From Clavelina lepadiformis (lineage: Eukaryota; Chordata; Ascidiacea; Aplousobranchia; Clavelinidae): a stretch of DNA of 64,000 nt. The translations under genes and the position numbers were made by a program. Each line of letters begins with the position of its first letter. Position 1 is the stretch's first letter. The notes under the pieces were generated by a model. It was given only the letters and a program-made list of their open reading frames with translations, was not told the origin of the DNA and made no database searches. Shown here piece by piece: positions 1 through 17,645 of the stretch. The stretch spans positions 16,971,856-17,035,855 of the forward strand of contig NC_135246.1 of NCBI RefSeq assembly GCF_947623445.1, read 5' to 3'.

Positions 1-5605
<5,605 letters not shown>

Positions 5606-7098
5606 CCTGAGCATCGCTTCAAAAGATAAATAGTTTATGAGTTACTTTAGTAGTCATTTTGAGAATGTTTTGTGAGGTTGCTAGTTAATAGTTCCACTAA
5701 TTATTACTTATTGCTTAGCCATATTATCCAGTTATCCACTGCTGCTTTTGTTTTAACTTTGATACACATGCTAGATATAATATCATACCTCCTAATGCAT
5801 TGTTTTGTGCTGCTTTCCCACAGTTTCAACCATTTTTTATTGGATTTCGTTTCGCCTAATTAGTAATTTTCAGATTTCTAGGATAATTCTTAAATGTTTT
5901 CTAAAAGCTCTGAATTGGAGCAAGTTTACTGAGCATCTTGTAAGACGTTATTTAAGAAACATTTGTACCCAAGTTTTTGTACTTTTTGAACATTTCTACT
6001 AGATACTACTGCACCCTGATGTCGCCAACATCAAAGTATTACAGTGTATAGAAATGCTCACATGCATAGTGTTGTTTGTATAGTGCATATTTGTAGTTTA
6101 GATGTTACAATCTGCATGTCAGTTTAATTTTTTTGTAGGTTTGTTTTATTTGTGTTTGATTAATTCATTTAAAAAACGTAGTTCCTGTGCGCAAAGTGCT
6201 TAACTCATAGGGTTTTTCGTATGTTCCAACTTCCGAATTCAGTTCAACAAATAACCAGTTCCATTGGTAATTCTGTAGTTTTTTCTACTATATATAGGTG
6301 TCACTTTTGCCATTCTGTAAATTTTTTTATTATGAGGCCTTTTCTACATGGTTGAAGTATTGCTTTTCTATTATTGAAAATCTCATTGGTTCTAACGCTT
6401 AACAGTGCTTGTCATTTTGTTTCATATAATTTAGAAAAAATGGTAAAAAAAAATAAATAATTGGTGAAGAAGCAATAGTTTGTGTTGTATTTAGGATACT
6501 TTGTTAAATAACGATAGTTATAAACAGTCAGTGATATGAACAGTTTCCTTGGGAAACCTCATCAAGCTACAAAACGTACATTGAAAACTACAAGAAATAG
6601 GGTTTCGTTTTACAGCTAAATCACACTGTTACATCACTACTGTATGACACTTGACCAAGAATTCTTTTGATTGTTGTTACAAGGTTCCTTTATGACAGTT
6701 GTGTAATATGTACATTAAAACAGGAAAATAGAAGAAAATCTAGCCTTCCATAGAATCGTCAAGTTTGGGTAGAAATTATGAACCAATCGTAGCAATAACG
6801 CAGCAAATAAAAAAATTCAAAATCAATTGCATGTGAATACGAAATTAATTGCCGAAATATTGCGATTTCCAAAGCATGGGCTTTGCTGGAATGAATGTGA
6901 TAGTTTGATCATGGAAGTACTTTGGTAAAAATTCATGCTCTTGATCATTTCATTTGATGATTGCTTCCACAACTACATCAACTTGGAAGCAGATCCAGTT
7001 GCTTCTCTGTCTCAACCTGACACAGTGAAGAGTTTTATCAATGTTAAGATAAGCTGTGTTTAAATATTAGTAGATTTCAAATGACTATTACGAGGTTA
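5606..7098. other. ABCC 3' UTR and intergenic region
   Basis: No coding signal. The T-rich stretch after the ABCC stop probably includes its 3' UTR. A candidate poly(A) signal (AATAAA/AAATAAATAA) lies near 6450-6462. The rest up to the convergent CFAP410 stop shows nothing I recognise. Confidence 0.5.
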
Positions 7099-9641
7099 TT
7101 AAACCTGGATAAAGTTCACTAAGAATGAATGAATTGTCATAAATACAGTATCAAATACCTCTTTCACATTGTTAACGGCATTTAAACCCATCAATCTTTC
7201 TTGAATGGCATCCTGTACCACAAGCAAGTTTTCTTCGTTTAACTCTTCTACTAGAGCCAAAGTTGCAGTTAGAATGTTGTTACCTGTACTACTGGCAAGC
7301 TGTAAAAACAATAAAAGTAAATGCATTTAAACTACTATTTAACTGGCACTAAATAAGGGATATATATTTGTACTCAACTGGAGGTATGAAGTTTAGCAAA
7401 ATTGTGAATGTAGTAAAAGAGCTTTAAAACAAACCATTGTTCCCCGTGAAGGCTTGTGCTGCTTGGGAAAGGACCCAAGCTTGGTAGCTTGAATTGGTTT
7501 AAAACCTAGTTGCACTCGCAGTTGACTACACAATACATGCAAAGACAGGTTTAAAATCGTTGAAAGTCATTGATGTAGATAGCAAAGTTTAGATTCATAT
7601 GTAAGGTGCTTACTTTGTCTCTTCCAGTGTCATTTGAATTGCGGACTCTGAACCTGTATCTTTGGCATCTCCGTCATCGCTTACTGCAGCACTGGAAGTC
7701 CTGTCTGCAGCATCACTGATACTCTTTGTTTTTTCATTATCACCATCCAAGTTGTCTGATGTTGATGTAATTTCTGCAGTATCTTCCACTTTCTCTTGAG
7801 AATTAGTTTCGTCCTCGCCAGCGGTGGAGGAGGGGTCAGTTGCATCGAATTTGTTTACCAGTGCTTTTTGCAACTCGTTGTTAGAAACAGCTATGATAAC
7901 AAGAAACAGTTAACTACTGCAATAAACAACAATGTCTAAAATACATCACTTACAGCACAACAAAGTGATAGAAATTTTGACTTACTGATATTATCCAGTT
8001 TATGAAGATGTGGTAAATATTTTATAACAGATAGTCTGTATTCTTCCTCTGTGATACCTTCACTGAAAGGATTGCCAGAGAGCCATAATAATCTGCCAAT
8101 TAGAGTCAATTAGGCTAAAAATCAACAGTTGACCAATAAGGACCATTTTTCTGCAATTGTTGGTCCAAGTAAAACGTAAACTTTATTACGAATCAACTTT
8201 TTACATTTACCTTAAATTTCTTAAATCTTTTAAATGAGTAATCTCAGAAATAGACTTAATTTGATTCTTTCGCAAATAAAGCTCCTTCAGCCCAGTGCAT
8301 GCTGATAACGGCTCTAAACTTTCAATCTGATTTGCACTGCAAAATAAGGATTAAGTATATAGTTAGATAAACACTATGACAAGATTATTTTAACTGAAAA
8401 GTAACAACAAATTGAGTAATTAGCTGTGCTAAAGTTGAGATTTAGAACACACAAACCTTGCATTAATCACTTCAATGTTTGGAACTTTTTCTAGTATGGA
8501 AATCTAAATAAAAGTTAATTACTTAAATAATGACGGTTTAAAGCATTGAAATAATGAATTAAACATTTCCCACATAACAGAAAATTTTAAAAAGAAAAGC
8601 AATAGATATTTGCAATACAATATCAAACATCTATGACAAAATCGAAAACTATAAATGTTATCTGTTAATAAATATCAATGAATTCAATACAGTACTTCCT
8701 TGATCATCTGGTCTTGTGGGAACATTGATTTTTGAAATTTGTAAGAATAAGCAAAAAAAAACGAATATTTGTGTTGTACGAATATATTGTATATCTAAGA
8801 TTTAAAACAAGGCTCTTAAATTTTTTGTTTCCTTTCAAGTACGAAGCTATATCTGTTTAGCTATAGCTATGAGAGGATTCACAGTTTGTTTGTTTTACTG
8901 TATTATTACAACATAAAGCCATTTCATCAGATGACTGGATTATCAAATACTTGCTAAACGAGGTACGAATAATTGATGAAGCATTGTACTTACATACTTT
9001 TACATTCTATGTTTTAATTTTACAAACACAACTTACGTCTGTCAATCCATTTCCCCTTCAAACAAAAATTATAAAGAAGTCAGTAAGAATTAGAGGCTAG
9101 TAGTAGTGAAAAAATCATTGATAATAAATTACACTAAAGCAGAAAAAGTGGCACACACGCAACTAACAAGACTTATCAATGTTCACACCAAACTTCTCTG
9201 GATTCATGACGACTCATAAGTCATAATACATAAACAAGACAAACTAGTTGTTTTAACACCAATTTATAATAATTTAACAGCAAAAAAGCTTTTATGCATA
9301 CTGTTACGTTGAAAATTCTGTCTCTACACGCACGATTTGTTGTGAAATACTACCATACTTTTCAGACTAGAATTTAGAAAAGTTTTAAATAATTTGTGAA
9401 AAGCAACATCTTGACATTTTTTAAAACTTGACTTCAAATAAAGTAATATAAAAAAAATATAAAACAACGAATAAACCAACAGCAATATTGACATTGTATT
9501 ATTTATATAGGCCTAGTTTAAGTTGCTGTATTTAATAAATTAATTCACTTTCTCAAATTACCAGCAATTTAATGTTTTCACCCCAGTAAGTTCGTTTGCT
9601 CTAGCTCGTGCTAGTATTAATTTTTCAGTCAATTTGACCAT
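7099..9641 (-). CDS. CFAP410: Cilia- and flagella-associated protein 410 (C21orf2 orthologue)
   Basis: Eight exons give a 315-residue protein: 9641-9562, 9055-9037, 8503-8457, 8336-8211, 8092-7986, 7890-7614, 7525-7435, 7299-7099. The N-terminus MVKLTEKLILARARANEL and LNCWGNGLTD match the C21orf2 start. Leucine-rich repeats follow (IEVINAS, LKELYLRKNQIKSISEI, LRLLWLSGNPF), then an LRR cap (YRLSVIKYLPHLHKLDNI). A long acidic Ser/Asp-rich linker lies at about 128-218, then the conserved C-terminal helix NILTATLALVEELNEENL, which also ends the human protein. The family works at the ciliary base and in a complex with NEK1. Human CFAP410 is about 256 residues, so the linker is longer here. One exon is only 19 nt. 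All splice sites are GT-AG and all phases agree. Confidence 0.93.
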
Positions 9642-10019
9642 GATGCGTTTGGTGTCAGTTTATCACTTTGACTTCATCCTTTGTACTTCTTACGTCAATA
9701 TCATTAATGAAATTTCAACTTCACCAAATGAGTCTTTTCCTCAACCATGACTCTAGCACTCATTAGGGACTTACCCGTTGTTCCTGGTTGCCATCTTTCG
9801 TTAAATGTAGCTGTCATAATATATCTATGGACCTGTGTGCGCTAAATTTCTAAATGGAAAAATTATTTTTGAGTAATTTACAAATATTGTTTACTTGTAA
9901 ACGTATCGTTTTGTTTATCGTATCATATCTATTTTTTGCGATTTGAGTACCAGAAGCAAAAAGTATAGTGCTAATCTTGTTGCAATAGACTTGTGATAAA
10001 TATATCAATTAATGTAATA

Positions 10020-10865
10020 TAAAATTGTGTACGACATAGAATTCTCGTCTATCGAATCAGCGAAGCATAACACTTTGTGACGTAGTCGATGCTTCCACTG
10101 TGCGTGCATTTTGATTTATTCAGCCCTTTTGGTTTCTACGTTCAACGCCGCAACATGTCTTTGTGCTGTTGCTGTCACAATGTTCTATCTTGATTTATTC
10201 GTTCAATGAAACTTCAATATAACCAGTTTATACAGTTGTCGAGGTGTACAATTAATTCTAAGATTAAGAGAAGCGAAACAACGACCTGAGACTCATTTCA
10301 TTTCGAGGACATTAAGCAATTCTACAGACAAACATTGTAATTGAAGTGGTCGTCCTTACAGGCTAAGGAACGATAAACAATCATTTCATTACAGACTGAA
10401 TAGAGTTGTGATGATATTATAAAATTGCTTGCAAATCGAATGCCGCATAGAATACTTGTTTACGGAAATCGGCAAAGCAAAGCATTGCGTTACGTAATCG
10501 ATTCCTCTCTGCTTATCGTATTAAGTCGTGACAAAAATGTCGTGCATGCCTGCATTGCGTGTGTTGTTATTCATAGTTGTTCAATGCGTGACAGTCTACG
10601 AAGTTAACCATAGAAAGTGGTCGACTTTATTATGTAGCTGTCACAATGTCTTATTTATTGTAATCGTTTAAACAAGAAACAATATAACCAGTTTATACAG
10701 TTGTCATGGTGTACAATTGATTCGAAGATTAAGAGAAGCGAAACAACGACCTGAGACTCATTTATCATCGAGGACAGACAACAATTCTACAGACAAACTT
10801 TGTAATTGAAGTGGTCGTCCTTACAGGCTAAGGAACGATCAACAACCATTTCATTACAGAGTCAT
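10020..10865. repeat. Diverged tandem duplication, unit about 465 bp, two copies
   Basis: Two blocks (about 10025-10395 and 10437-10860) align over most of their length. The second halves are closest: the stretch from AACCAGTTTATACAGTTGTC (10221) recurs at 10686, with shared AAGAGAAGCGAAACAACGAC and GTGGTCGTCCTTACAGGC. The first halves (around 10031-10100 and 10440-10510) are more diverged. No ORF is conserved between copies. It lies upstream of CFAP410 and may include regulatory DNA or be an unrecognised repeat. Confidence 0.8.
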
Positions 10866-11047
10866 CAACGTTTTCATCATTTTTGATTTTTGTCTGTTGT
10901 TAGTAGCATGTGCTAATGTATGGGAAAAATTAAAAAAGGCTTAAAACGTGCACGAAAATGATAATAATTTGAATCCTACCACTCCACTACACTCAAATTA
11001 AGCAAACCAGGAACATGCTCACAAACAATCAATGGTATGATTTTTAT

Positions 11048-11365
11048 CCTCCTACTGAGGAAAGTCTGTTCGCGACTTAAACCCGGCGACGATTTCTCAT
11101 CACTCGAGCCCCGGTTACCGAGCTAACCTTTGTCTAAGTTCCGATTGTTACACATTTTTTATCTTTTGGTTTTGGATTTTTATATGGCGTTGCCCAAACT
11201 AGAACTGTCCACCAGGTCCACTGAACAGGAGCAAGTGTCGTTAATGTCTTGCTAAAGGCTATTACAATGGTATAGCTCCAACGGGTATCGAACATGGAAA
11301 ATGAGCCGCATTTATTGCGAGGCCAGCTTTCGAACCACTCGTCTACCAAGCAAACGGTAACGTCA
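11048..11365 (-). mobile_element. tRNA-derived SINE, near full length
   Basis: Read on the minus strand, the head carries a tRNA-like A box (TGGTAGACGAGTGG, 11335-11348) and a perfect B box (GTTCGATACCC, 11283-11293). A unique body follows, then a 3' module with GGTAACCGGGGCTCGAGTGA and ending in GAGGATAAA. The body motif AGCAAGACATTAACG is shared with the copy at about 14968-15200, and the 3' module with copies near 32.9, 52.8 and 58.9 kb. It resembles composite SINEs reported from Ciona. Exact family name not assigned. Confidence 0.75.
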
Positions 11366-12116
11366 AACAACTTGCCCTAAGACACTGATAAACACCAGTG
11401 AGTGTTGCACCTGTTTTAGGGCGGCGGAACATGATTGTCATAACTGATTGCAGATAATCGACATGGTCACTAATAATTAATTGGTCGCTTCAAACATCTT
11501 TAAGTGAAATCTTTCAGTTTAACAACTCACTTGGCTTTTATCATGATCCGTTTTATTTCTTACATTTTGCTTTTCTCGGCTGCCTCAAAGAACTGCGGCA
11601 CATAGCGTGGTGGAAACGGAAAATGGTATTACTACCTGCAAGAGCATTTTCGTATAATTAGCTTCAAACTTACACATGTGTATTTTGCGGTTTTTGCCCA
11701 TAATAGAATATTGGGCTGACAGTGAGAGCTCCTTTTATTTTTCTGGCGAGTGTTTTTATCATAAATAAGAAATATTACACAACATGACACAATACTCAAA
11801 ATACGTCATCCATAGCAAGTGTTTGCAAAATTTTCAACTAGCGTAGTGATCAACTTCATCTCTAACAATGCGGCACACCAAGGGAAACAAAATAGTAACA
11901 TAAAGAGAACAATCACTGCAAAGTATAGCCAAGAAAATAATTTATCATAATTTTACATTTTTCATAATTTAAAAATCGACATACACCATATTTGTAAAGC
12001 AGTTAAGCAAGTACTTAAAAATCTGAAAACTATTGTAATGAACAAGTTGTACCAAATAATAGCATATATTTTTAATTAAAAGATATATTTAGATAACCAA
12101 ACGCTTTGTAGATATG
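11366..12116. other. Intergenic, nothing recognised
   Basis: A/T-rich DNA between the SINE and the TMUB stop codon. It presumably contains the TMUB 3' UTR (minus strand) near its right edge. No ORF, RNA gene or repeat recognised. Confidence 0.4.
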
Positions 12117-14640
12117 TCATAGAAATCTATTTACAACAAGAACAAAATAAAAACATGTTAAGCCAATTACTCCAAATATGGAAGGAATTGTAAAGAGTGA
12201 TGTATGGTAGATGCAAAGGTACCATAGCATAATGAGGATACTCCCTGTAAAAGTAGCAAATGGTACAATTAAATCAATTACTGTACTTGTGCTCAAAACA
12301 TACTCACATATTTTATATTATACAATACAGATTTCAATTCCACAATATCCAGCAAATTCATTTAACCAACCTAGAAAGGGTAGAAAGAAGTGTCCAATGC
12401 TTAACTCATCAATCGTGTTTTGGAGTTGACTAGACGCATTACTTGGACGGTTCTGGTCATCAGTGTTTGCAGACAAAAAGCAATGAAGAACAGGCAAGTT
12501 ATCAGCATTTCTATCCTGTGCCGACTTTAAATTTGAATAATATTGCAGTTAACTGAAACAATGCTTAAAAAATTTTGCATAAACGTAAAAATAAATGTTT
12601 AGCAGCTATATCAAAAAAAATACTGCTTTGATTAAAACTCATTCAATTCTAATATCAAATAAATAAAATATAGAGTTGACACTAAATTTTAAAAGCCTGC
12701 TACAAATAAAACAAACACATACTTGATCAAAAGAGATCCCACATTGCTCTAGTGTTTGTGAAGTATTTCTTAATACTTGGCCTCGATATATGATTCTGTA
12801 TCGATCTGAAGTTTCCGCAGGAAAAGCTTTTCTGTGTTCACAGGATCAAGATGAGACTTAATCTTTGTTTAATGTTAATACGTACATAATGTGTGCTATA
12901 TCCAACTACCAAACACTTAAAAAATAATGTACTGCTGTTATTATTGCAATTGGGTATGTAAATAGAACTTATAAGCCTTAAAATGCACAAAGTGAATGAT
13001 TGCATGGTGAAAAAATTATCAAACCTTCGAATTTCACCAACAGTTTCTGTGGATCGAACTTGAATAACTTTTATTGTGTCATCTAGAAATTTTAAACGTA
13101 GAAAATATTGGCCAGGAGCAGAAGCAGCTACATCTTCATCTGCAGAGGGGATTTGTTCTAAACATGTACAGTATGAGACAACACATAATATACATACAAG
13201 GTCTGTTCAAATAGTATCTGAACTGTGGGCATAAAAAATAGGCTGTTATGCTTTTCACATATTTTATTGTGTAGCCTTTAAACACAGGCCTTAGTGTGGC
13301 AGTAACATACTTAGATCCCAGTGATTTTACCACTACTTGTACATATTAGAGGCCCTTTTGTTGAATGCTACAAAAATTCCCCTATCGCGCTTGCAAAATC
13401 TCTTATGACTCAAATCTCACTTGGCATAGCTTTGAATTTAGAAAAGAACCAGAATTCAAGTGATGCCCAAGTTTAGACAATAATATGTCAAAAGCCTAAT
13501 CCAAAAAGTTTAGATTATGTAAGCAGTATGAGTGAATGTGTTGTTATGGTTAACATGTCAAATGTTATTGATTGCTCGACCTAGTGATGTGTATTCAAGA
13601 TACACAAACCACAAAACCACGTTGAAATAAGCAAACCAAATAAATATTGCTGAAACACTTTTGTGCCAGATGCTTTCAAAGGAACTTGCATCTCAGGACG
13701 AAAGCATATCTTGACACCAGTTGTAATAAATATCATAAAAGTTTGTTAAAACTCTCAGATTACTTCAGCTTGAATATGACCAATTTTTGTGAAACATGTG
13801 TCTATTAAATGCATTTGTCACTTTGCGCTAAAACAACCACTAAACAACAGCAGATTAGTACCAAGGTATGAAAAAGACGAAAACACGTCAACTGACTTCA
13901 AATTTTGTGAAAAAATGAAGCTACCAAAAACAAGATGCCTGCGCAATATTGCCAGTACAAAAAAGTCAGATATTTTATGAACATACCTCTTATGTTGTAC
14001 AATAATGTTTACAACATTATTGTAATTACTCTTGCAAGCTAATAACATCATGGAAACGAGTTTGCGGCAGTAATTAAATTTAACCTTGACTTAGCTGACA
14101 CGAAGTTGTTTCTTGTGTGTTTTCATTACTGGTATCATCAGCATTTGGTGGCTCTGATGGAACAGAAATACTTGGTTCTGCAGAATCATAACTTCTTCCT
14201 CTGTCACTAGTTGTGACGCCACTGGTGTCATGGTTAGTGTTTGAGCCTCCATTATTTTCAGAAGGTTCCACATTAAGGGATGCAGCAAGATGATTTGTTG
14301 CAGTTTGAAATATGACATTATTCCCAACGTCTGGTGAGAATGTATTGCTATTTGAGCCGGCTTGTGCACTTCAAACAAAATGATTACTCAAAGTAAAACT
14401 TTAATTGCAAAATACATCTTACCTTCACTTTTTTATTATTATTGACTATTTTTTAGAAACAAAATATTGAAAAAAATACCTGGGTCGAGATATGTATTGG
14501 TTATAAGGTCGCGGTGTAACTGCAGTAGATCTCCATGCTAAGATCAGTGGAATAATGCAAAGACATACAGTCAGCAGTAGTGCCAATATTTCATTATTAC
14601 CTTGAAGAAGGAACTCAGATATTTCTTCTAACATAATCAT
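12117..14640 (-). CDS. Transmembrane and ubiquitin-like domain protein (TMUB1/2-type)
   Basis: Six exons give 313 residues: 14640-14480, 14368-14085, 13139-13025, 12831-12723, 12515-12371, 12244-12117. An N-terminal hydrophobic helix (EILALLLTVCLCIIPLILAW) is followed by a Ser/Asn/Glu-rich disordered stretch (about 55-150). A ubiquitin-like fold comes next (QYFLRLKFLDDTIKVIQV, RYRIIYRGQVL, TLEQCGISFDQ, LPVLHCFLS), then two C-terminal helices (FFLPFLGSILIMLWYLCIY and IPSIFGVIGLTCFYFVLVV). This is the TMUB1/TMUB2 order. The vertebrate proteins are ER/Golgi membrane factors linked to ERAD and receptor recycling. One invertebrate gene probably stands for both. Start taken at the first in-frame ATG; a second ATG lies two codons on. 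Confidence 0.9.
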
Positions 14641-14967
14641 ATACTTAAAAAACAATGGATGCAAGACTTAATTCTAGAGAAAATAGAGAAAAAGACAGAT
14701 CATTGTCATTAAGCTTTTGAAAACATGATGACATTATGGCTTGATTTTAAAATCTTATCCTTTTGAAGGTTTCTCATCTCAAAATGATTCTTTACATCGT
14801 GAGCTCCAGTTACTGACCTTCTTGCAAACTTTCATTTCTTGCGAATAGAACAAAGCACAAAATTCATGCTTAAGGCAAGGTATTTCCATGACAATATCAG
14901 CTCTGCTCAAAACCCAGGTTCGACAATGGAGACAGATTTCACCAATCAGTGGTGAACTAAGGGGAGG

Positions 14968-15200
14968 GTGTTGACTCGATACCTAAGTGGTTAGAGCAGG
15001 ACTTTGCAATAATGTGTCCCTTTTTTGAAACCCAGTGGCGCCAGTGCTTTTGAGCAAAGCATTAACGGCGCTGGCTCCTGTCTATTGAACATAGTGAACA
15101 GTTCTAAATTCTGGTGACACAACAAAAAACAAGTAAAAACTGTCCGACAATGGGAACTTGCGAAAGGTCTAGCTCGATAACCGGAGCTTGATCATAATAT
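14968..15200 (+). mobile_element. tRNA-derived SINE, second copy
   Basis: The head has the tRNA-like A box TACCTAAGTGGTTAGAGC and a decayed B box (TTTTGAAACCC). The body shares AGCAAAGCATTAACGGCGC and GGCTCCTGT with the SINE at 11.0-11.4 kb, then GGGAACTTGCGAAAGG and CTCGATAACCGGAGCTTGA of the 3' module. The 3' tail is truncated. Confidence 0.7.
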
Positions 15201-15362
15201 CGGCATAAACAAACAGTCAGCATCTAATTTTTCGAGAGCGGGATATTTTTCAAAGTGTTTACTAAATTAATTCAATAATAATCCCACCGAGCCAAAATTT
15301 TTGCTTCTCATGACTGAACTACAAGGTTAGGTTGTGAATTTAAATATGCGCTAATTTTTAAC

Positions 15363-16090
15363 TTAAAATGACACAAATCTAAAACTTATACGCGCTCTAC
15401 CATTTCCCAAAACATTAATTTTGTTGTTTGTAACACTTCCGTGTGTATTTGTTAAATTAAAACCACGTTTGCACTTAGGGCAATATACTTTGTGGGTTTG
15501 GTGGCCATCGCAACCTTCCATCTTACAGAACAATTGTATTATTTCCACTTTGCAAAGGTTTAAAACTTGGGCTTTACCACTTTTTCTTTGTCCATTAATT
15601 GTTCCTAAGCATGTTCTTTATTGTGCTTAAACTAAAATGGACAGCATCGTTATTCTTCCACTGCACAGTTAATGCCGAAAAATAAACGATACAATAGCAA
15701 ATAATCCTGCTAGAATGCCCGACCCAGACACTCAATACTCTCATGACGCATCGCAGCTACCTCAAAAATAAAATTAAAAAACAACCTTGAACACTCGCAA
15801 GGTTTACAACTCAAACCTCCAGCATACTAACCCTGGCCACAACGGCTACAGCATTGGATCTCCTGCGTGCAGTCGCCACACTCAATATAATGGCTGCCAT
15901 GGCAGTAAGCTGCCAATGGCAGTAAGCTATACCGGTTACAAGTGATAGCAGCACGCTTTTCGAATAGTGGCTTAGGTACAAGATTTTTTGTCTCTTTGTT
16001 TTCTCCCTCCTGGGTTCTTGCCTTTCTCTCCTTTTTAATTTCTTTTTTCTCAAACGCCGTGTATTTTTTGTTTTCGCTGACGGCACACAT
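15363..16090 (-). CDS. Possible two-exon Cys-rich protein, unknown family
   Basis: I do not recognise this protein. Two open blocks on the minus strand (16090-15832 and 15604-15363) join in frame through a plausible GT-AG intron to give 166 residues. The N-terminal ~45 residues are very basic (EKKEIKKERKARTQEG). Two cysteine clusters follow: CHGSHYIECGDC with CCSRC (about 64-85), and CKMEGCDGHQTHKVYCPKC (about 109-127). They share the pattern C-x-G-(H/S)-x-H-x3-C-x2-C, which suggests a duplicated zinc-binding unit. ATG context is AAAATG. Against it: the acceptor has a weak pyrimidine tract, and no family match comes to mind. Confidence 0.35.
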
Positions 16091-17324
16091 TTTGTTTTAT
16101 TGCCTTGCAGTACTTTTGGGCTTGATTATTGTAAAACAATAGAATTTCGCCAAGAATTTGTTATGTAGACAAGTTTGAGCAATCTGGCGATAAACTTAGG
16201 GCCAGCCGCCTACTTAGAAAGTCCAGTGACGGATCCAAACTGGAACAAAATTAAAATATTTGGGAATTTCCCAGTTGCGAAATGTGTTGGTCACGTCTCT
16301 CATGCCTCTTGGTACTTTCAATGACAAATAATACCATAATGATAAGTATGGCAATAGTATTTTATGTCATTGGCCTTTTGGAAAGTACCGGTAAGCTAAT
16401 AAAACCCGATTCTTACTTAACCTTGTGATAGTTGACTCGAGCCACAAAATAACTAAAACAATTAAAACGTCACCTGAAAGTGCCCTACGAAAACCTACTT
16501 CTATACGTGGAAGATCAGCCTAGGGCGTATCATTGGAGGGAGAAAGACAGGAGATTTTATTTTGGCGTCTGCCGTCGCCCTAAGCCTCGCTTTGTTTTGT
16601 TAGTTGAGCGTCAGCATTAACCTTCAAATTGGCGAGTGTCCGTTTGCTTGGTTTTGCGTTTAAGATTTGCCAAATTTTTGGTTACTCTTTTAGTTTTCTC
16701 ATCATCACATTCAAAGCACGTAGGCTAATCAGCCGAGAATTCTTTCCATCTTTTAACTTCGAGGCCCGCAGAGCCAAGCTACTTTGATTCCAACGTCAAA
16801 ATGTCAGTTATAACGTCACAGGAAAGTCGTCACGATACAGCTAAGGAATTTGTGTGATGGAATTTGCTGTTTACCCTATTATTCTGAAACACCAACAATG
16901 TCTAACTTGAAACAGGGTTGACTTAAATACTAAAATACCAACTTAATGGTATGTGGTGCCGGTAGACATCATACCAAGTTGTTGTTTGTTTGTTTGCATT
17001 GAGTCTTGAGTCTTGCCCATGCAAGAACTTCGAGTCTTGCCCATGCAAGAAAACGAACAACAACCACTAGCAGGTGGTCATCATGGTGGTGACCTGACCA
17101 AAACACCCCCATTATTTCCTTATGTTTTTAAAAAACAGGTGGAACGGGGTAGACATCAGATTTTTTATCTCTTTTGCAACATTCAGATAACAAGTGATAG
17201 TGGTGGCTAGCATATTTTTAATTTATTGCAAAGAATGTTTACAGTTTGGATTTTTGTAGATAAGCTCTTCTGTGCTTGGGTTTGTGTTAGGGCAATTTTG
17301 GTAATTTTACATATAATTTAGTAA
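16091..17324. other. Intergenic with a short duplicated hairpin at 17008-17051
   Basis: Mostly unremarkable. At 17008-17027 and 17032-17051 the 20-mer GAGTCTTGCCCATGCAAGAA is repeated exactly. Each copy contains the hairpin CTTGC-CCAT-GCAAG. The pair is flanked by the inverted words GTTGTTGTTTG and CGAACAACAAC, so the block can fold as a larger stem. It may be a MITE scrap. Confidence 0.5.
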
Positions 17325-17645
17325 TCTCGAAGTGTATCACGATAAACCTCAGAATCAACTTCACACTTAGCATCTGACACTGTTTTAGCAATGCACTCCA
17401 AAAACGCTAATAATTTTGGGAAAATGTAGTTGTACAGTTTTGCAAACTTTGTTTATAAGAGTAATTCCAGCATTCCTGTCATATGATCTTGATGGTGATC
17501 AATTTTTCATGACAAACTGGGGCTGTAGTTGGTGGTTGTGTTTTAAACCAAAACATGAATCGAGGTCGAGTCCTCTAATGCTGACAATACATTTTCCAAT
17601 TATGGATCACTATCTTGTTGGTCACCACTCACTGAAAAGTCTTCA
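17325..17645 (-). pseudogene. Decayed NAAA/acid-ceramidase-like gene fragment (exons 8 to 5)
   Basis: Minus-strand remnant of a fifth amidase copy. In order on the plus strand it keeps pieces of exon 8 (about 17333-17370), intron 7, exon 7 (about 17436-17502), exon 6 (ACTGGGGCTGTAGTTGGTG, about 17518) and exon 5 (TTGGTCACCACTCACTGAAAA, about 17615-17636). Intron 7 sequence closely follows that of the neighbouring gene (GCTAATAATTTTGGG against ACTAATAATTTTGTG), so this is a genomic duplication and not a retrocopy. Splice sites and frame are lost, parts of exons 6-8 are missing, and exons 1-4 are absent. Confidence 0.85.

Noticed and set aside
13190-13335. Mariner-like end (AAGGTCTGTTCAAATAGTAT) in a TMUB intron
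   Set aside because: Only one end was suggestive; I found no matching inverted end or TA duplication.
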